7,451 nucleotides of DNA from a bacterium (GTDB taxonomy: Bacteria > Cyanobacteriota > Vampirovibrionia > Gastranaerophilales > Gastranaerophilaceae): positions 1 through 7,451 of the forward strand of contig JAFXYU010000070.1 of assembly GCA_017541565.1 (NCBI GenBank), in the 5' to 3' direction. Shown here piece after piece: positions 5,763 to 7,451 of this stretch (positions are counted from its first letter, which is position 1; every line of letters starts with the position of its first letter). The translations under genes and the position numbers were made by a program. Under the pieces are notes generated by a model. That model was not told the origin of the DNA, searched no databases, and saw nothing but the letters and a program-made list of their open reading frames with translations.

Positions 5763-7142
5763 ATGGCTGGTGTGAATATTAATACCGTTAATATGTACAA
5801 GGTTGCAAATGTCACAAAAACTGACATTCCGGACAAACCTGTCCAAAATTCGGAAGAAAAACAAACTCCCGCATTTCGTGCTCACGCATACACAACACCC
5901 GTTACGATGAGAACTTCGCTTGCAAACAAAGACGAAAAAAAGAAATATAATACGTTAATTGAAGAATTAGACAGAGATTATCAGAAAAAACTTGAATTTG
6001 CACTAAAATCGGGGAACTTACTCAAAAATAATTCCAACGACAAGAGTACGGTTCTTGATAATTTGTACAAAATCGCAACAGAAGACAGAGACCCCGGACT
6101 TGATAAGGTAACTATTCTTCAAGAGTGCTTGGATATAATTACAAATCCTTATGTAATAACCCAAACTTGCGAAGACATTCCTTCCGAATACCAAAAACAA
6201 ATAATCGGTCTTATCACCGGTTTAAGTACTGATCCGAAAGTTATAAACAAAACAAAATGGGAATTGAACAATATGCACACCGGCACCTGCCCTGCCGCAA
6301 GCATAGAATTTGATTTAGCAACAAAACACACGGCGGAATTTTTCCGTTTGGTTGAAGGTCTGACTTCACCAAAAAATGAAGTTTCAAAAAAAATAAAAAT
6401 GAACAGCCTGTCAGAAAAATCTTCTGACGCAATCTGGCTTTTGAATACATTTAAAACTCCGCATAAAATGAACGGTTTTGATGAAGCGGAAATTGTACTG
6501 AAACCCGATGAAAACGCAATAATAAGAGCAAGAATACAAAACCAGCACAAAGACAAAGGTGAACGCTCAATCATTGATGTTCTTATGCAATCAACTTTCA
6601 TGCAACTGGGTTCTCAACAAACTTATAATTCTTTGACGGATAAACGCGCCCCAAATGAATGGACTCAGGAAAACGGCGGACTTATTGACTTTGAAAAAAC
6701 CTACGTAGAATCCGTTGTTGAAGATAAAAATACAACCTCGGTTACATACCAAAACGTCAATGAAGAAGGAAAACTTATCGGTTATACAAAAGATTTCGGA
6801 ACGATAAAAAAAGAACTTCTCGAAACACTCAAACTCGGACATAATATCATTATCGGTTATACTTGGCCTGATCCCGAAAATGACGGCAGACTTGCCGGAC
6901 ACGAAATAACCATTGTCGGATACAAAGTAAAACCAAACGGTGAAGGTGTATTCATCTGCCAAGATTCAGATGATGATAAATCCTCTCCTATTGAAATGAC
7001 CGAGAGTTTTCTGCTCCCCAAAATCCACCATGCCGGACTTCCCGACAGCATTGCTTCTAAAGATTTTAAATTTAAAGACAGTTGGGAATACGGAGTAGAC
7101 GATTTTCAGAATTTGAAAAAAGATAAAGAAACTAATCCTTAA
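5763..7142 (+). CDS. Unrecognised 459-aa protein; putative papain/calpain-fold cysteine peptidase
   Basis: I do not recognise a named family. Residues 1-50 are polar, with Pro, Thr and Asn, and look disordered; 55-165 looks helical; there is no signal peptide or membrane helix. The rest has the order of a papain-like enzyme. NNMHTGTCPAAS (169-180) puts C176 at the start of a predicted helix after Gly, with N170 where papain has its oxyanion-hole Gln six residues before the Cys. RSIIDVLMQSTFMQLG (269-284) recalls the helix between Cys and His in calpain-type domains. GHEITIVGY (379-387) gives H380 before a beta strand, and ICQDSDDD (398-405) gives D401 as a candidate third residue. This pattern is visible; the activity is inference, and it could be an inactive relative or a transglutaminase-like protein. 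The ATG at 5763 has no Shine-Dalgarno; M11 is an alternative start but also lacks one. An HLR1-like site lies upstream, and the 3' end overlaps radA by 11 bp. Confidence 0.6.
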   Translation: MAGVNINTVNMYKVANVTKTDIPDKPVQNSEEKQTPAFRAHAYTTPVTMRTSLANKDEKKKYNTLIEELDRDYQKKLEFALKSGNLLKNNSNDKSTVLDNLYKIATEDRDPGLDKVTILQECLDIITNPYVITQTCEDIPSEYQKQIIGLITGLSTDPKVINKTKWELNNMHTGTCPAASIEFDLATKHTAEFFRLVEGLTSPKNEVSKKIKMNSLSEKSSDAIWLLNTFKTPHKMNGFDEAEIVLKPDENAIIRARIQNQHKDKGERSIIDVLMQSTFMQLGSQQTYNSLTDKRAPNEWTQENGGLIDFEKTYVESVVEDKNTTSVTYQNVNEEGKLIGYTKDFGTIKKELLETLKLGHNIIIGYTWPDPENDGRLAGHEITIVGYKVKPNGEGVFICQDSDDDKSSPIEMTESFLLPKIHHAGLPDSIASKDFKFKDSWEYGVDDFQNLKKDKETNP

Positions 7143-7451
7143 CCGTTCTTATACCGCGAGTTATTGCTTCCAATATTTTCTTTACTTTTACGATTTCTAT
7201 TCCGTCAAAAGTTTCATTAACATCATTTGCATCCGGAATAATAATGCGTTTGAAACCCAATTTTTGCGCTTCCGTAATTCTTTTTTCAATATGATTTACG
7301 GCTCTTATCTCGCCGGAAAGACCAAGTTCGCCAACAATTGCCGTTGAAATATCAAATACAACATCTCTTACGCATGTGACAATAGCAAGCGCAATACCCA
7401 AATCTGCCGCCGGCTCATTTACGTCAATTCCGCCGATTACATTTACATAAA
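7132..7451 (-). CDS. radA: DNA repair protein RadA (Sms), C-terminal Lon-like domain, partial
   Basis: The last 105 residues of RadA, a RecA-related branch-migration helicase in recombinational repair. Only part of the C-terminal Lon-protease-like domain is inside the window. Reading from the window edge on the minus strand gives VNVIGGIDVNEPAADLGIALAI, close to the family's V-N-V-x-G-G-x-x-x-x-E-P-A-A-D-L-x-x-A-L-A-I block. IVGELGLSGEIRAV, HIEKRI.EAQKLGF and IIPDAND then follow in the usual order. The Walker A, zinc finger and KNRFG parts lie beyond 7451. The TTG at 7399-7401 lies inside this conserved block and is not a start. The stop (7132-7134) falls inside the 3' end of the convergent peptidase-like gene, and no hairpin terminator separates the two. 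Confidence 0.95.
   Translation of the reverse strand, partial: YVNVIGGIDVNEPAADLGIALAIVTCVRDVVFDISTAIVGELGLSGEIRAVNHIEKRITEAQKLGFKRIIIPDANDVNETFDGIEIVKVKKILEAITRGIRTVKD

Noticed and set aside
6385..6428. Minus-strand terminator inside the peptidase-like gene (GTCAGAA-N5-TTCTGAC near an A-run)
   Set aside because: The hairpin is about 17 nt away from the short A-rich tract, too far for an intrinsic terminator, and lies within well-formed coding sequence.

Overview
The window looks like chromosomal DNA of a low-G+C, Gram-negative-type bacterium. The best guess is a non-photosynthetic relative of cyanobacteria (Melainabacteria/Vampirovibrionia, possibly gut Gastranaerophilales). Evidence for this is the combination of lipid A/core LPS genes (WaaA and a GT9 heptosyltransferase-like protein), a DUF3326 protein (a family I associate mainly with cyanobacteria and plants), a short-leader type IV pilin-like protein, and a TTTACAAT-N2-TTTACAAT direct repeat that fits the cyanobacterial HLR1 (RpaB-type) consensus. 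The lineage call is inference from recall; no phylogeny was run.

Layout. Positions 1-3191 (+) are a tight gene string: the 3' end of a GT9 glycosyltransferase, waaA, a DUF3326 gene and a type IV pilin-like gene. The first two junctions are ATGA overlaps and the third has a 1-nt gap, so the four are very likely one transcript. It ends at a near-perfect hairpin (3199-3240) that also serves the convergent gene. Positions 3247-5303 (-) hold trigger factor (tig) and, upstream of it, a NarL/FixJ-type response regulator. tig has its own plausible promoter with a perfect inverted repeat over the -10 and start point. Positions 5304-5762 are a 459-bp divergent intergenic region. It holds two exact 37-bp G+C-rich repeats, a terminator that works only on the minus strand, the HLR1-like element and a likely promoter for the next gene. 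Positions 5763-7142 (+) encode an unrecognised 459-aa protein whose Cys/His/Asp spacing suggests a divergent papain/calpain-fold cysteine peptidase. Its 3' end overlaps by 11 bp, tail to tail, with the 3' end of radA, which runs off the window at 7451 on the minus strand.

How it fits together. The left block builds the outer envelope: core glycosyl transfer, Kdo addition, a protein of unknown function locked to waaA, and a pilin-like surface protein. The middle block is nascent-chain folding (trigger factor) plus an orphan transcription regulator. The right block is a possible stress- or RpaB-controlled novel peptidase-like gene facing the DNA-repair gene radA. No intrinsic terminator is visible at that junction, and the first clear minus-strand terminator lies beyond the whole peptidase-like gene. 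The two points most worth following are the HLR1-like site in a genome that shows no sign of photosynthesis and the peptidase-like protein it sits in front of.
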